A DNA stretch of 64,000 nucleotides, taken from positions 1 to 64,000 of the forward strand of contig DAIDHZ010000007.1 of the NCBI GenBank assembly GCA_027451825.1, written 5' to 3'. This document shows positions 30,282 through 40,286 of the stretch, one piece after another (position 1 is the stretch's first letter; every line of letters starts with the position of its first letter). The position numbers and the translations under genes were made by a program. The notes under the pieces are model-generated. The model saw nothing but the letters and a program-made list of their open reading frames with translations, had not been told where the DNA came from and did no database searches. This DNA is from Chlamydiota bacterium (lineage in GTDB: Bacteria; Chlamydiota; Chlamydiia; Chlamydiales; SM23-39).

Positions 30282-30956
30282 ATGGATTACGACACTCCCA
30301 TTGTGTTTCTTCACGGGTTTTTAGGAGATCCTTCAGACTGGGATGCAGTCATCTCTTTTTTGCCAAAATTCCATTGCATTCCAATCAGCTTGCCGGGACA
30401 TGGCAAGACTCCATTTGCAACTGACTTTACAACATGGATGCCAAACATCAGGTCCTTTCATCTCGTCGGCTATTCTTTAGGAGGGCGTCTTGCTCTGCAA
30501 TATGCAAAGTTGTTTCCTGAAAGAATTGCATCTTTAACTTTAGCATCCTCGCACTTGGGGCTAAAAAATGAAGAAGAAAAAAAGAAAAGACTCCAAGTCG
30601 ATGAACAATGGGCTGAAAAACTTCGCACACTTTCTTTAAAAGAGTTTTTAAGTCTTTGGTATGAACAGCCTCTCTTTGGTCATTTTAAACCTGATCTTTC
30701 AAAACGGTTGGAACATGATCCTCAACAACTCGCTTTAGCGCTTCTTCATTTTAGTTTAGCCAAACAGTCTTATATAGAACCCAAAAATGCACTCATCTTA
30801 GTTGGAGAAAAAGATCAAAGATATCGAGATCTTTTTCCACACGCAAACATCATCCCGAATGCCGCTCACATGATCCATTTAGAAAATCCTCTCGCATTTG
30901 CTAGAATTTTAGATCTTCATATACAATCGCAGCTTCACGTAGGAAAATCATCATGA
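30282..30956 (+). CDS. menH: SHCHC synthase MenH (alpha/beta hydrolase)
   Basis: A 224-residue alpha/beta-hydrolase fold protein. [11 protein letters not shown] forms the oxyanion region, Ser65 in GYSLGG is the nucleophile, and GEKDQ and the late [11 protein letters not shown] carry the Asp and His. In menaquinone synthesis it removes pyruvate from the MenD product. Placement between menD and menB supports MenH over a generic esterase. Its stop overlaps the menB start (ATGA). Confidence 0.9.
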   Translation: MDYDTPIVFLHGFLGDPSDWDAVISFLPKFHCIPISLPGHGKTPFATDFTTWMPNIRSFHLVGYSLGGRLALQYAKLFPERIASLTLASSHLGLKNEEEKKKRLQVDEQWAEKLRTLSLKEFLSLWYEQPLFGHFKPDLSKRLEHDPQQLALALLHFSLAKQSYIEPKNALILVGEKDQRYRDLFPHANIIPNAAHMIHLENPLAFARILDLHIQSQLHVGKSS

Positions 30957-31789
30957 TATCAACTCTTGAGAGTTTAATTGCCTGGAAAAGAGCCAAACTC
31001 TATACCGACATTCTTTATGAAAAATGGGAAGGGATTGCAAAAATCACGATCAATCGTCCTGAGGTCAGAAACGCCTTTCGCCCTCTCACAGTGGATGAAA
31101 TGATCGATGCGCTTCATGATGCAAGAAACGATCCAACAATTGGGACCATCATCATCACTGGCAAAGGGAAAGAAGCCTTCTGCTCCGGCGGAGATCAAAA
31201 AATAAGAGGCGATGCCGGATATCAAGATCTTGAAGGAACGCATCGATTGAACGTCTTGGAATTTCAAAGACAAATCCGCACCTGTCCAAAGCCTGTCATT
31301 GCAATGATTGCAGGGTATGCAATTGGGGGAGGCCATGTCCTTCATGTCGTTTGCGATTTAAGTATTGCCGCAGACAATGCCATCTTCGGACAAACAGGTC
31401 CTAAAGTAGGCTCTTTCGATGGCGGATTTGGAGCAAGCTATCTGTCTCGCATTGTAGGACAAAAGAAAGCTCGAGAAATTTGGTTTTTATGTCGAAAATA
31501 CAATGCTAAAGAAGCTCTTGAAATGGGTCTTGTGAATTGCGTTGTCCCTTACGAAAAATTGGAATCAACCACCGTACAATGGTGCCAAGAAATCATGCAG
31601 CTCTCTCCGATGGCGATTCGATGTCTTAAATCGGCTCTCAATGCCGATTGCGATGGACAGACAGGATTACAAGAGCTCGCAGGAAATGCCACCATGCTTT
31701 ACTACATGACAGAAGAAGGACAAGAAGGACGCAATGCATTCAATCAAAAACGAAAACCGGATTTTTCCAAATTCCCAAAGCGCTCTTAA
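30953..31789 (+). CDS. menB: 1,4-dihydroxy-2-naphthoyl-CoA synthase
   Basis: A 278-residue crotonase-family enzyme that closes the naphthoquinone ring from o-succinylbenzoyl-CoA. [16 protein letters not shown] and [20 protein letters not shown] form the CoA and oxyanion pockets; [23 protein letters not shown] is the MenB signature. Length is normal. A family A repeat inserted exactly at its TAA stop, leaving the protein complete. Confidence 0.96.
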   Translation: MISTLESLIAWKRAKLYTDILYEKWEGIAKITINRPEVRNAFRPLTVDEMIDALHDARNDPTIGTIIITGKGKEAFCSGGDQKIRGDAGYQDLEGTHRLNVLEFQRQIRTCPKPVIAMIAGYAIGGGHVLHVVCDLSIAADNAIFGQTGPKVGSFDGGFGASYLSRIVGQKKAREIWFLCRKYNAKEALEMGLVNCVVPYEKLESTTVQWCQEIMQLSPMAIRCLKSALNADCDGQTGLQELAGNATMLYYMTEEGQEGRNAFNQKRKPDFSKFPKRS

Positions 31790-32033
31790 GAGCCAATTTG
31801 CAAAACTGCTTTGCCCGGAAAAATCGATGACTGCGGATACACGTAGAAGGTCCAATGACCTTCGCAGTGGGGAGCAGGTGAGCGTAAGCGAACTAGCAGG
31901 GCAATTTAAGAGGGCAGCATCTGCCCGGTTCACTTCGACGAACCCAACCCCTAGTGGGTTGGGTAAGGAGAGTGAACTTAAATGGCCCCAAAAGGGCGAT
32001 TTTAACGGACAAATGAGTTTTGCAAATGGCTCT
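31789..32033. repeat. MITE-like repeat, family A, full copy (about 245 bp) between menB and menA
   Basis: TA-flanked element with ends AGAGCCAATTTGCAAAACT and its inverse. It fills the whole menB-menA gap. Inside are the same stretches as in the bioY copy (in translation, ARFTSTNPTP and KESELKWPQKG). Its inner end carries the ATG used by menA. Confidence 0.88.
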
Positions 32034-32859
32034 TAAATCTTGGTTTCTCGCTACAAGACCTAAAACGTGGATTGCCTCAATCAGTCCTGTACTCATTGGA
32101 AGTAGCCTCGCCGCTAAAACGGCGTTCCATCCTTTCCTCTTTTTTTGCACCCTTGGCTTTGGACTTTTCATCCAAATCGGCACCAACTTTGCCAATGACT
32201 ATTTTGATTTTATCAAAGGAGCCGATACAAAGGAAAGACAAGGCCCTAAACGCGCGATTTCAGAAAAGTGGATCTCTTTAGAAGCGATGAAATGGGGAAT
32301 TGCCCTCACTTTTTTAATGGCTTTTCTCATTGCTATCCCTCTTCTTAAAATCACAGGAACTTGGGGAATCTTTCTTGCCATCATCGCCATTCTTTCTGGC
32401 ATTTTCTATACAGCAGGACCTAAACCCATTGCCTACGTTGGCCTTGGCGAAGTTTTTGTTTTTCTTTTCTTTGGCCCCATTGCAACCGTCGGCTCTTATT
32501 ATATCCAAACTTCTTTCTTCAGCGTTGAAATTTTCATGATCAGCATTTCACTGGGTCTTCTTTCTTCAGCCATCTTAATTGCCAATAATTTGAGAGATGA
32601 AATCACAGATCGAAAAGCAAACAAAAACACACTGATTGTCCGCTTTGGAAGACGCTTTGGCAAATGGGAATATGCACTTTGTCTTCTTTTGGCTTGCTCG
32701 ATCAACATTTGGCAATCTCCACTTTCTAGCATCTCACTTCTCTATGCGCTCTACCTCATTCAAGAATGCGCTCGAGGAAATACCGCTCAAGACTTTATCC
32801 CTCTTCTTCCTAAAACATCTCTTCTTCTTGCACTCTATACATGTACAATTGTCCTTTAA
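32026..32859 (+). CDS. menA: 1,4-dihydroxy-2-naphthoate polyprenyltransferase
   Basis: A membrane prenyltransferase of the UbiA superfamily with about eight hydrophobic helices, attaching the polyprenyl tail to the naphthoate ring. The first Asp-rich motif is NDYFDFIKGADTKERQGP; the second is NNLRDEITDRKANKNTL. The ATG at 32026 lies within the terminal inverted repeat of the family A element, so the present start codon was supplied by the insertion; a TTG two codons earlier is the only alternative. The 3' end overlaps menE by 19 bases. Confidence 0.93.
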   Translation: MALKSWFLATRPKTWIASISPVLIGSSLAAKTAFHPFLFFCTLGFGLFIQIGTNFANDYFDFIKGADTKERQGPKRAISEKWISLEAMKWGIALTFLMAFLIAIPLLKITGTWGIFLAIIAILSGIFYTAGPKPIAYVGLGEVFVFLFFGPIATVGSYYIQTSFFSVEIFMISISLGLLSSAILIANNLRDEITDRKANKNTLIVRFGRRFGKWEYALCLLLACSINIWQSPLSSISLLYALYLIQECARGNTAQDFIPLLPKTSLLLALYTCTIVL

Positions 32860-34106
32860 AAAAAAGCGCTCTGGAAGCGCCTCATCTTCCCTGCATCATT
32901 GATCAAAGATGCTTTACATTCCAAGAAATCGATCAACTTGCCGATACCTATCTTGAAAAATGCTCTAGAGCCGGCATTTCTATCTCTAACACAGTTGCTT
33001 TTCACCCCTCCTTATCTATCGAATGCATCGCTCTTTTATTTGCTCTTTGGCGCCTCAAAGCAAATATCTTTCTAATAAACCCAAAAATCCCTCAAAAAGA
33101 GATCCCATCTTTTTTAAAACGAACCTCGACCACTCATTTTATCCATAACCTCTCAAACATCGAATGCATCCAAACAAAACCCTCATGTTTTGATACCTCT
33201 TTATGTCTTTTGACTTCAGGATCAACAGGCACTCCCAAAATTGCAGTTCTTTCTTTAAAAAATCTTCTCATCAATGCTTCTCACTCTTTATCTCTTCACG
33301 AAAAGCACCGCTACCTCCTCTCTCTTCCTCTATTTCATGTAGGCGGCTTAGGGATTATCTTAAGATCTATTTTAGCCAAAGCTGCAATCGTCTTAGACCA
33401 AAAAAATCCTCTCATCACTCACATCTCCTATGTCCCAACACATCTTTATCGCTCTTTCCCCCTCTATAAACATCTCGAATGCGTTCTTTTAGGAGGAGCT
33501 CCCATTGGATCTTATCCGGAAAATCTACCCATTCATGTCACATACGGACTTACCGAAATGGGATCGATGGTCCTTCTCAAAAAAAAGCCTCCTTCCATAG
33601 ATGGTCTTTATTACTTAGGAGCTCCTCTTTTCAAACGAGAAGTGCATATCCACACCGACGGAGAAATCTGGGTCAAAGGAGAGTGTCTTTTCCAAGGCTA
33701 TTTAGAACATGATGCGCTCACACTCCCTTTAAACCAAGAAGGCTGGTTCCAAACCAAAGACATCGGTCAATTTCATCCGGAATATGGGATTACCATCATT
33801 GGAAGAAAAGATTGGCAATTCATCAGCGGAGGGGAAAACATCCAACCCGAAGAAATTGAAAAATACATCAAGATGATGCCAGAAATAGAAGATGTCGCAG
33901 TTGTCCCGAAAAAAGATGCAGAATTTGGAGAAATTCCAATCGCCTTTGCCGTGATCAACAAAGAACTAACTCTTGCATCTTTGCAAAGCTACACCCAAGA
34001 TTTTTTACCAAACTATAAAATCCCAAAAAAGCTTGTTATCGTTTCTTCTCTTCCAAAAACAGGGATAAAAATCGATCGGCAAAAACTGATAGAAATTGAC
34101 ATCTAA
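32841..34106 (+). CDS. menE: o-succinylbenzoate-CoA ligase
   Basis: A 421-residue acyl-adenylate ligase activating o-succinylbenzoate with CoA. It has the P-loop LLTSGSTGTPK, the HVTYGLTEMGSM motif, the hinge region GWFQTKDIGQF and IIGRKDWQFISGGENIQPEEIE, and a C-terminal catalytic lysine region PKTGIKIDRQKL. Last men gene of the cluster. A promoter for the next small gene overlaps its stop. Confidence 0.93.
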   Translation: MYNCPLKKSALEAPHLPCIIDQRCFTFQEIDQLADTYLEKCSRAGISISNTVAFHPSLSIECIALLFALWRLKANIFLINPKIPQKEIPSFLKRTSTTHFIHNLSNIECIQTKPSCFDTSLCLLTSGSTGTPKIAVLSLKNLLINASHSLSLHEKHRYLLSLPLFHVGGLGIILRSILAKAAIVLDQKNPLITHISYVPTHLYRSFPLYKHLECVLLGGAPIGSYPENLPIHVTYGLTEMGSMVLLKKKPPSIDGLYYLGAPLFKREVHIHTDGEIWVKGECLFQGYLEHDALTLPLNQEGWFQTKDIGQFHPEYGITIIGRKDWQFISGGENIQPEEIEKYIKMMPEIEDVAVVPKKDAEFGEIPIAFAVINKELTLASLQSYTQDFLPNYKIPKKLVIVSSLPKTGIKIDRQKLIEIDI

Positions 34107-34123
34107 TCAAAAAAATTTATACT
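34096..34123 (+). promoter_or_regulatory. Promoter overlapping the menE stop
   Basis: TTGACA, 16 bases, TATACT. The predicted start of transcription lies only a few bases before the ATG at 34136, so the transcript may be nearly leaderless. Confidence 0.55.
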
Positions 34124-34135
34124 TAGGTCACTAAA

Positions 34136-34423
34136 ATGTGCATAACATACCCAACCAAGAACTCTAACGTTGTCACCTTCACAACGACAAAAGTTGGCAC
34201 ACTCACTGCCAAAGACGTAGCAGGTCATCCTTTACAAGTTCCTTATCATCTAACTCTACCTCTTATCCAAGAGTATAGAAAAAACGGCTGGGAATTAACC
34301 ATCGCTCAAGTCGGAAACAATTCTACTCGAACGATAGTATTTGTCGATCCTCAACAACCTCCACCTTCACTTCTTTCAAACGCCTTAGGCAAAATCGATT
34401 CTCTTAGAAAATTTTTTCAATAA
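34136..34423 (+). CDS. Small unknown protein after menE
   Basis: A 95-residue protein, MCITYPTKNSNVVTFTTTKV..., with a mixed beta/alpha look, a proline-rich stretch (DPQQPPPS) and a basic terminal helix LGKIDSLRKFF. Overall layout (a small domain of about 65 residues, a proline linker, a short amphipathic helix) is like the protein at 27271, but I cannot show sequence homology. No signal peptide. It is preceded by its own promoter. Confidence 0.6.
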   Translation: MCITYPTKNSNVVTFTTTKVGTLTAKDVAGHPLQVPYHLTLPLIQEYRKNGWELTIAQVGNNSTRTIVFVDPQQPPPSLLSNALGKIDSLRKFFQ

Positions 34424-34515
34424 ACCTCCAATTTCAACAAAGATAAAATCATCTCAAAAAAATCCTTTTATTGAATCATAAATCATTTATAAAAAACAAC
34501 TTAAAACTCACTTCT

Positions 34516-34543
34516 TTGAAAAAAAATGGTCCTTGTCTATAAT
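34516..34543 (+). promoter_or_regulatory. Strong promoter for the TPR protein
   Basis: TTGAAA, 16 bases, TATAAT. Expected transcription start is about 34550, four bases before ATG 34554. This makes the upstream TTG (34533), which lies inside the promoter, an unlikely start. Confidence 0.6.
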
Positions 34544-34553
34544 CCGCTCCTTT

Positions 34554-36620
34554 ATGACAATACATGCAAATCCGATTCGCAAAATATTTTCTCGGTTTTT
34601 CCCCAGAAAATATGTCATTTCGTCTCAAGAAAATACTGTATGGAGCGTCCTCACTGAAAAACAAAAAAAAGAATTAGCGCATCAAAATCTAGTCCAAGGA
34701 GAAATCGCTCTTCTTCAAGGAAATTTACTCGCTTTACAACTCTTTGAAACGGCGACTCAATTAGAACCGAACAATCCCCAAATTTGGTATCGACAAGGCC
34801 TTGCTTTCTTTGAATACGGATCTGAAGAAGGAAAAGAAAAAGCGCTTCTTTTAGCGAGTAAATATTTTAAATATACCACGCAAATCCATCCTGAGTTTTT
34901 TGAAGCTTGGGTTGCCTGGGGAAATACCCTTCTTCAACTGGGAAGATTTCACAAAGAGCACCATTTTCATTTAGAAGCGAAAGAAAAATACCAAAAAGCA
35001 CTTTCTTTGGATCAAAAAAATCCTGATATCCTCTCAGAAGTTTATTGGGACTATGGGATTGTATGGACAGAGATCGCCTCCTATTCAGGAGAAGCTCACG
35101 ATTTAAAACTGGCCATCGACTCCTTTGAAACCTCTTTAAAGCTCCATCCGAACCCGCCTCCTGAGTTTTTTAATGATTTTGGAAAAGCCTATTTGGAACT
35201 GGGCCTTCTCGTCAATGATTCAAGGCTTTATTTTCAGGCAGCAAGCCACATGATTAAAGCCGTTGAAATGGCTCCTCATTATTTTGACGGCTGGGTCTCT
35301 TTGGCAGAAAATTATTCTCAGCTCTATGTCAACACAGTCGATGAAAAATACATCGCAAAAGCCTCTCACGCATACAATCAAGCGCTCAAAATTTCCACAA
35401 AAACCCCTGATGTGTGGCTGAGCTTTGCTCAAATTCTTGCAGAATCAGGACGTATTAATGAAGATGCGAAACTTCTTCGTCAAAGTATCGAAAACTGTGC
35501 AAGAGCAGCCCTTCTCGATTCAAAAGATCCTTTGATCATTGCTCAATGGGTAGAATCTCTTTCCTACTTAGGCATCGTGACGGGAAGACTTGACTTACTC
35601 ATTGAAGCGGAACAAAAAATTTTAAAAGCCACCGACACATTCCCGGACGACCCCGATTTATGGCATGCTTATGGCATTTGTCTTTGCAGTCTCGGAAGAT
35701 ACTATGAAGATCCCGATTATTTTGAAATCGCCATTGAAAAAATCCAGTACGGCCTTTCCATTGATCGATCTTCTGCAGAACATTGGCACACATTGGGATG
35801 TATTCATCAACACTACGCCGATTTAGTGCAACAAGAAGATCTTCAGATGAGAGCGACGCGATTTTTTGCAAAAGCAATCGATTTAAAGCCATCTTGCCCA
35901 TCCATTCTTTTTGATGCTGCCAAAGCTTTGCTTGATCTTAGCGAAATGACGCACGACCTTCCATCTTTAGAAAAAGCCATCACCCACTTTGAAACACTTT
36001 TACAAAATCATAAAGAAGTCATTTTGCACCATCCCGAATGGCTCGTAAAATACGCAAGAGCTCTCGATTGGCTCTCTGAATTTAGCAATGAAGAATCTCA
36101 CTTGAAAAAAGCGCTTGAAATTTTACTGCATGTGATTCTCATTGAACCCGATTTCCCTCATATTCATCATTACATTGCAGAATGTTACATGTCGCTTGGA
36201 ACTCAAACATTGGATGCCGAATATTATAAAAAAGCGCTCCCCTTTTTCAGACTTGCTCTTCGACATGATGAAGAAAATGAAAATATTTGGCTTGATTTTG
36301 GAATCTGTCTCATCCACTTAGCTGAACAAACCTTTGATCCCGATTTCCAACACCAATTCTATCAAGACGCAGAGCAAAAAATTTCCAAAGCAGGTGTTTT
36401 AGGCCACCCAGGCGCTCACTACCACCTCGCATGTCTTTATTCTCTTTTAGGAAAAACAGACATTGCCATGCGGCTCATTCATCAATCTCTTGCAGCGAGA
36501 ACCCTTCCTCCCATCCATGAAATGCTCGATGACGATTGGCTCGAAAATTTACGAGACACGGAAGTTTTCACTCAATTCGTCAATGATCTTGAAGCAAAGC
36601 TCCAAGCAAGAGAACAATAA
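34554..36620 (+). CDS. Tetratricopeptide (TPR) repeat protein
   Basis: A protein of about 688 residues built almost wholly of TPR-like helical pairs: NPQIWYRQGLAFFEYG, FEAWVAWGNTLLQLGR, PEFFNDFGKAYLELG, PDLWHAYGICLCSLGRYYED, AEHWHTLGCIHQHYADL and others with spacing of about 34-50 residues. There is a short basic N-terminus (KIFSRFFPRKYV) and no clear signal peptide or membrane helix. TPR arrays bind partner proteins; the partner is unknown. I use ATG 34554, as TTG 34533 falls inside the promoter. Followed after 60 bases by yidC. Confidence 0.85.
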   Translation: MTIHANPIRKIFSRFFPRKYVISSQENTVWSVLTEKQKKELAHQNLVQGEIALLQGNLLALQLFETATQLEPNNPQIWYRQGLAFFEYGSEEGKEKALLLASKYFKYTTQIHPEFFEAWVAWGNTLLQLGRFHKEHHFHLEAKEKYQKALSLDQKNPDILSEVYWDYGIVWTEIASYSGEAHDLKLAIDSFETSLKLHPNPPPEFFNDFGKAYLELGLLVNDSRLYFQAASHMIKAVEMAPHYFDGWVSLAENYSQLYVNTVDEKYIAKASHAYNQALKISTKTPDVWLSFAQILAESGRINEDAKLLRQSIENCARAALLDSKDPLIIAQWVESLSYLGIVTGRLDLLIEAEQKILKATDTFPDDPDLWHAYGICLCSLGRYYEDPDYFEIAIEKIQYGLSIDRSSAEHWHTLGCIHQHYADLVQQEDLQMRATRFFAKAIDLKPSCPSILFDAAKALLDLSEMTHDLPSLEKAITHFETLLQNHKEVILHHPEWLVKYARALDWLSEFSNEESHLKKALEILLHVILIEPDFPHIHHYIAECYMSLGTQTLDAEYYKKALPFFRLALRHDEENENIWLDFGICLIHLAEQTFDPDFQHQFYQDAEQKISKAGVLGHPGAHYHLACLYSLLGKTDIAMRLIHQSLAARTLPPIHEMLDDDWLENLRDTEVFTQFVNDLEAKLQAREQ

Positions 36621-36680
36621 TCTTATTTCAAGGAATTCATTCTCATGGTATCTTGAATCTCCAATCAATGGTAGATTCAT

Positions 36681-39017
36681 ATGGATAAACGAGCTCTTTT
36701 CTTTTCTCTTTCTTTATTTATTTCTTTCTTCTGCATTCAAACATGGTTTGATTATCAAAGAAACTCAAAAAAAACAGAAACAATAGCCTTTGCAGAACCC
36801 ATCCAAGAAAAGAGGAAACAAGAATCAGCGCTCTTAAAAATCGAAGATCTTCCCATCGTATCTCTTTTCAAAGACCCTTTAGCCCAAGAAAAAATTGGAT
36901 CTGCCATCTTGTGTCAAAATCTATTTTTAACCCTTTCTCAAGAAAAAAACCTTCCATCTCCACTTTATACAAAAAGCTCTTCTCATCAAATCGTTGCTCT
37001 AGAACCTATTTCTTCTGCAGCAGATGCCAATGAACCCGTTTTTTACCGCGCCCAAGGATCTTTACAATCCAAAATTCAAATCCCATCTCTCGAAGAGAAC
37101 TTGGATCTACAACTTCTCTCAGTCTATCCAGAACTTCAACTCGCCCATAATACTTCCTTAGAACATGCAGCCATTGCTCTCATTAAAAACAATCATGACT
37201 ATGTTCCTGTAGGCATTTTTGATCCTGCAACCAAAAAAATCAAAGCGCTGAGTGAATTTCAAAAATTGCATACCATCGTCTACAACGATCCTCAAATTGC
37301 ACCTCCGGAAATCAATACGGATGAAGAATTTTATGTTTTAGAAAATGAGTATCAGCAACTTGTTTTCTCAACAAAAGGAGGCGCTCTTGCAGAGATCAAT
37401 TTACCTCAAAAAACCAAAGAAAATCCGCATAACATCATCAAAGAAATCGATTTTGATCGTGAAATCATCAAAGGATCTCCTGAAAATGCCTATTTCCCTT
37501 TAAGACCTTATTACCGGATTTCAGAAAATGGGCAAACCGAACTCAGCCAAGATCGGATGTTTGGAGGATACTATCCCTTACTTCGCCGTCCTATCGTCTC
37601 CCAAGGACAGCTTTCTTCATTTCCTTCTCAATACTACGCTCTTGCGATTGTCGGTGACGATCCTGCGATTGCAAACTTAAATTACAAAGTCACTCGTTTT
37701 GAAAAAAACCTCATCCAATTTGAAGCCAGAAACTCCAATCGAAGAATCATCAAAACCTTTTCCATTCCAGAAGAAAGAAGAGGACCTTATTGTTTTGATC
37801 TCAGTATTGAGATGACAGGAGATCAAAATCATCTTTGGCTCAGCTCCGGAGTTCCTGACGTAGAAATTCTTGCAGACTCCTATGCGCCTCTTTTACGATT
37901 TCAATTCACGAAAAACGGTTCACTCGATGTAGATACGATTGATCTTCCCAAAAAAGATATTGCGTCTTATCCGGAAACAAGACCTAACTGGATTAGTAAT
38001 TGCAATGGATTTTTAGGGCTGATTCAACAACCCATCACCACTTTAAATTCAGGGTATCGAGTCGCTCAAGTTGACGGCTCCACACTCCCTACAAGGCTCA
38101 CTCTCATCGACAGTGCTTATCAGCTCTATCCTGCCTCCAAATATCCCGGATATATCACCGCACTGCCCCTTTCCGGATCCGATCTTCAATTTCGAATCTT
38201 TGCAGGACCTTATGATGAAAGCCTTTTAAAACAGATCGACGAACTCTATGATGATCCGATCCATCATTATAATCCGGAATTTGCATCGGCTCAAAAAATC
38301 CAAGGATGGTTTTCTTTCATCTCTGAGCCATTTGCAAGATTTTTATCGCTTCTCATGTCTCTTTTTTACACCATCACCCGTTCTTGGGCGGCATCCATCA
38401 TTCTTCTCACAATCGCTCTTAGAGCGATGATGTATCCTCTCAATAATTGGCACATCAAAAGCACTGTAAAAATGCAAGAATTAGGGCCAAAAATCAAAGC
38501 CCTTCAAGAGCGCTATAAAAATGACCCAAAAAGAGCTCAATTAGAAACCATGAATCTCTATCGGTCATCAGGAGTCAACCCGTTCACCGGCTGCATTCCG
38601 ATGCTTTTACAAATCCCTTTCCTCATGGGAATGTTTTATCTTCTTAAATCCAGCTTTTCCCTCAGAGGCGCTCCTTTTATTTTGGGTTGGATTGATGACT
38701 TGGCAGCTCCTGATATTTTATTCAGTTGGGGAGCTCCTTTATGGATCATCGGAAACGAACTCCACCTCCTTCCTATCTTGAATGGTCTTGCCATGTATCT
38801 ACAACAAAAAATGACCGCACAAGCACCGAAAGATGAAAAAAACCTCTCTGATGCAGAAAAACAACAAAAGATGATGGCTATGATTTTCCCTATCGTCATC
38901 ACATTTATGTTCTATAGCTTCCCATCAGGGCTCAATCTCTACTTTTTATTTTCAACCATTTTAGGTGTCGCCCAACAAAAATGGATGACATTAAAAATGA
39001 AACCTCAAGGAACTTAA
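36681..39017 (+). CDS. yidC: Membrane protein insertase YidC
   Basis: A 778-residue inner-membrane insertase of the long chlamydial type. It has an N-terminal helix (residues about 3-20), a very large periplasmic beta-rich domain (to about 540) and the C-terminal Oxa1-like core with five helices (SLLMSLFYTITRSWAASIILLTI, the MYPLNNWHIKSTVKMQELGPKIKAL cytoplasmic loop, FTGCIPMLLQIPFLMGMFYLL). The positively charged groove residue normally lies in the first core helix (TRSWAAS). It is followed after 12 bases by dnaA, an order I recall from Chlamydia. Confidence 0.95.
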   Translation: MDKRALFFSLSLFISFFCIQTWFDYQRNSKKTETIAFAEPIQEKRKQESALLKIEDLPIVSLFKDPLAQEKIGSAILCQNLFLTLSQEKNLPSPLYTKSSSHQIVALEPISSAADANEPVFYRAQGSLQSKIQIPSLEENLDLQLLSVYPELQLAHNTSLEHAAIALIKNNHDYVPVGIFDPATKKIKALSEFQKLHTIVYNDPQIAPPEINTDEEFYVLENEYQQLVFSTKGGALAEINLPQKTKENPHNIIKEIDFDREIIKGSPENAYFPLRPYYRISENGQTELSQDRMFGGYYPLLRRPIVSQGQLSSFPSQYYALAIVGDDPAIANLNYKVTRFEKNLIQFEARNSNRRIIKTFSIPEERRGPYCFDLSIEMTGDQNHLWLSSGVPDVEILADSYAPLLRFQFTKNGSLDVDTIDLPKKDIASYPETRPNWISNCNGFLGLIQQPITTLNSGYRVAQVDGSTLPTRLTLIDSAYQLYPASKYPGYITALPLSGSDLQFRIFAGPYDESLLKQIDELYDDPIHHYNPEFASAQKIQGWFSFISEPFARFLSLLMSLFYTITRSWAASIILLTIALRAMMYPLNNWHIKSTVKMQELGPKIKALQERYKNDPKRAQLETMNLYRSSGVNPFTGCIPMLLQIPFLMGMFYLLKSSFSLRGAPFILGWIDDLAAPDILFSWGAPLWIIGNELHLLPILNGLAMYLQQKMTAQAPKDEKNLSDAEKQQKMMAMIFPIVITFMFYSFPSGLNLYFLFSTILGVAQQKWMTLKMKPQGT

Positions 39018-39029
39018 AACTAAATACCT

Positions 39030-40286
39030 ATGTTGGCATGGGAGCAATTTCTTTTAAGTCTCGATGAAGAATTTGGAAAAGAAACCATCAATCAGTGGGT
39101 TCGCCCACTGAAAATTCTCACCTTTGATGCAAGAAATCTCTATCTTGAAATGACAAACCCTCTTCAAGCCGCCTGGTTTGAAGAACATGTCAGACCTCAT
39201 CTCAAAACCTCCTTTCTCAACAATAACCAAGTACCCATTCGGGTGCATTTATCAGAGCCCAATAAAGAAAAAAAAAACAGTAAAGAAGAACCCTCTTTTA
39301 ACATCTTCCCTGACAGGTTAGATTCTGAATTCACGTTTGAAAACTGGATTGTCTCTTCTCAAAACAACCTTGCTTTCAAGCTTCTTCAAGAAATTGAAAA
39401 TCCCCCCTTCAATCCCATCTATCTTTTCGGATCTAAACAAACAGGAAAAACCCATCTTCTAACGGCAGCGGCTCACCTTCTTCAAAAAAAAGGGAAAAAA
39501 GTCTTTTTTGTCAAAACAGACACCTTCACATCTCACGTTGTACAAGCAATCCGTCTTGGATTTATGCCTAAATTTCGAAGCATTTATAGAGAAATTGATG
39601 TGCTGATCATTGACGATATTGAAAAATTAGCCTCTAAAAATGCAACCCAAGAAGAATTTTTCCACACCTTCAATACTCTTCACATGGCAGGTAAATCCAT
39701 CCTCATCGGATCAAGCACAGCTCCATCGAAGCTCACCGATATCGAACCTCGTCTTATGAGCCGTTTTGAATGGGGAATCTCTCTTCAAATTGAAGCGCCG
39801 CCTCCTCTTGCCATCCTAGAAAAAAAGAAAGAGCTCTGGAAACTTCCCTATTCTTCTGAAATTATCCACTGGATTGCCGACACTTTCAGTAAAGATCCTC
39901 TACTCGCCCTCCAAGCCCTTTCCATCCGAGCCAAAGGCATCCTCTCTTCCAAAGAAAAAGCGCAAGAACTTCTCAAAGATCTCATCGCAAGAGAAGAAGA
40001 AAACACCCTCTCTCCCTCCACAATTATCGAAAAAACAGCCAAACAAAACGGCATTCTCTCCGAAGACATTTTAGGAAAGTCGCACGCCCGTGAATATGCC
40101 TATCCAAGACAAATGGCGATGTTTCTTTGCCGCTCCAAACTCAATCTTCCTTACCAGAAAATCGGTGAAATTTTTGGACGCGACCACTCAACCGTGATCT
40201 CTAGCATTCGACAAATCCAAAAACAGCTCGAAGAAAAAAAAGAACCTACAACTTCCGATTATCAAATCATCGAAGCATCTTTATAA
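39030..40286 (+). CDS. dnaA: Chromosomal replication initiator DnaA
   Basis: A 418-residue initiator: a DnaB-interaction N-domain (WEQFLLSLDEEFG..INQWVRPLKI), a short linker, AAA+ ATPase with Walker A FGSKQTGKTH (133-142) and Walker B VLIIDDIEKL (191-200), and a C-terminal helix-turn-helix with YPRQMAMFLCR and FGRDHSTVISSI, the DnaA-box reader. It is somewhat short, mainly in the ATPase part. Chlamydiae usually have two dnaA genes; by its yidC neighbour this is likely the paralogue called dnaA1 in Chlamydia. I saw no cluster of TTATCCACA boxes nearby, so no origin is claimed. Confidence 0.93.
   Translation: MLAWEQFLLSLDEEFGKETINQWVRPLKILTFDARNLYLEMTNPLQAAWFEEHVRPHLKTSFLNNNQVPIRVHLSEPNKEKKNSKEEPSFNIFPDRLDSEFTFENWIVSSQNNLAFKLLQEIENPPFNPIYLFGSKQTGKTHLLTAAAHLLQKKGKKVFFVKTDTFTSHVVQAIRLGFMPKFRSIYREIDVLIIDDIEKLASKNATQEEFFHTFNTLHMAGKSILIGSSTAPSKLTDIEPRLMSRFEWGISLQIEAPPPLAILEKKKELWKLPYSSEIIHWIADTFSKDPLLALQALSIRAKGILSSKEKAQELLKDLIAREEENTLSPSTIIEKTAKQNGILSEDILGKSHAREYAYPRQMAMFLCRSKLNLPYQKIGEIFGRDHSTVISSIRQIQKQLEEKKEPTTSDYQIIEASL

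Noticed and set aside
31734-32036. Open frame across the menB end and the family A repeat
   Set aside because: It overlaps menB out of frame and otherwise follows the open phase of the repeat; no independent start signals.
39030-40286. Replication origin next to dnaA
   Set aside because: I found no cluster of DnaA boxes or AT-rich unwinding region; chlamydiae have two dnaA genes, and this one is not necessarily at the origin.
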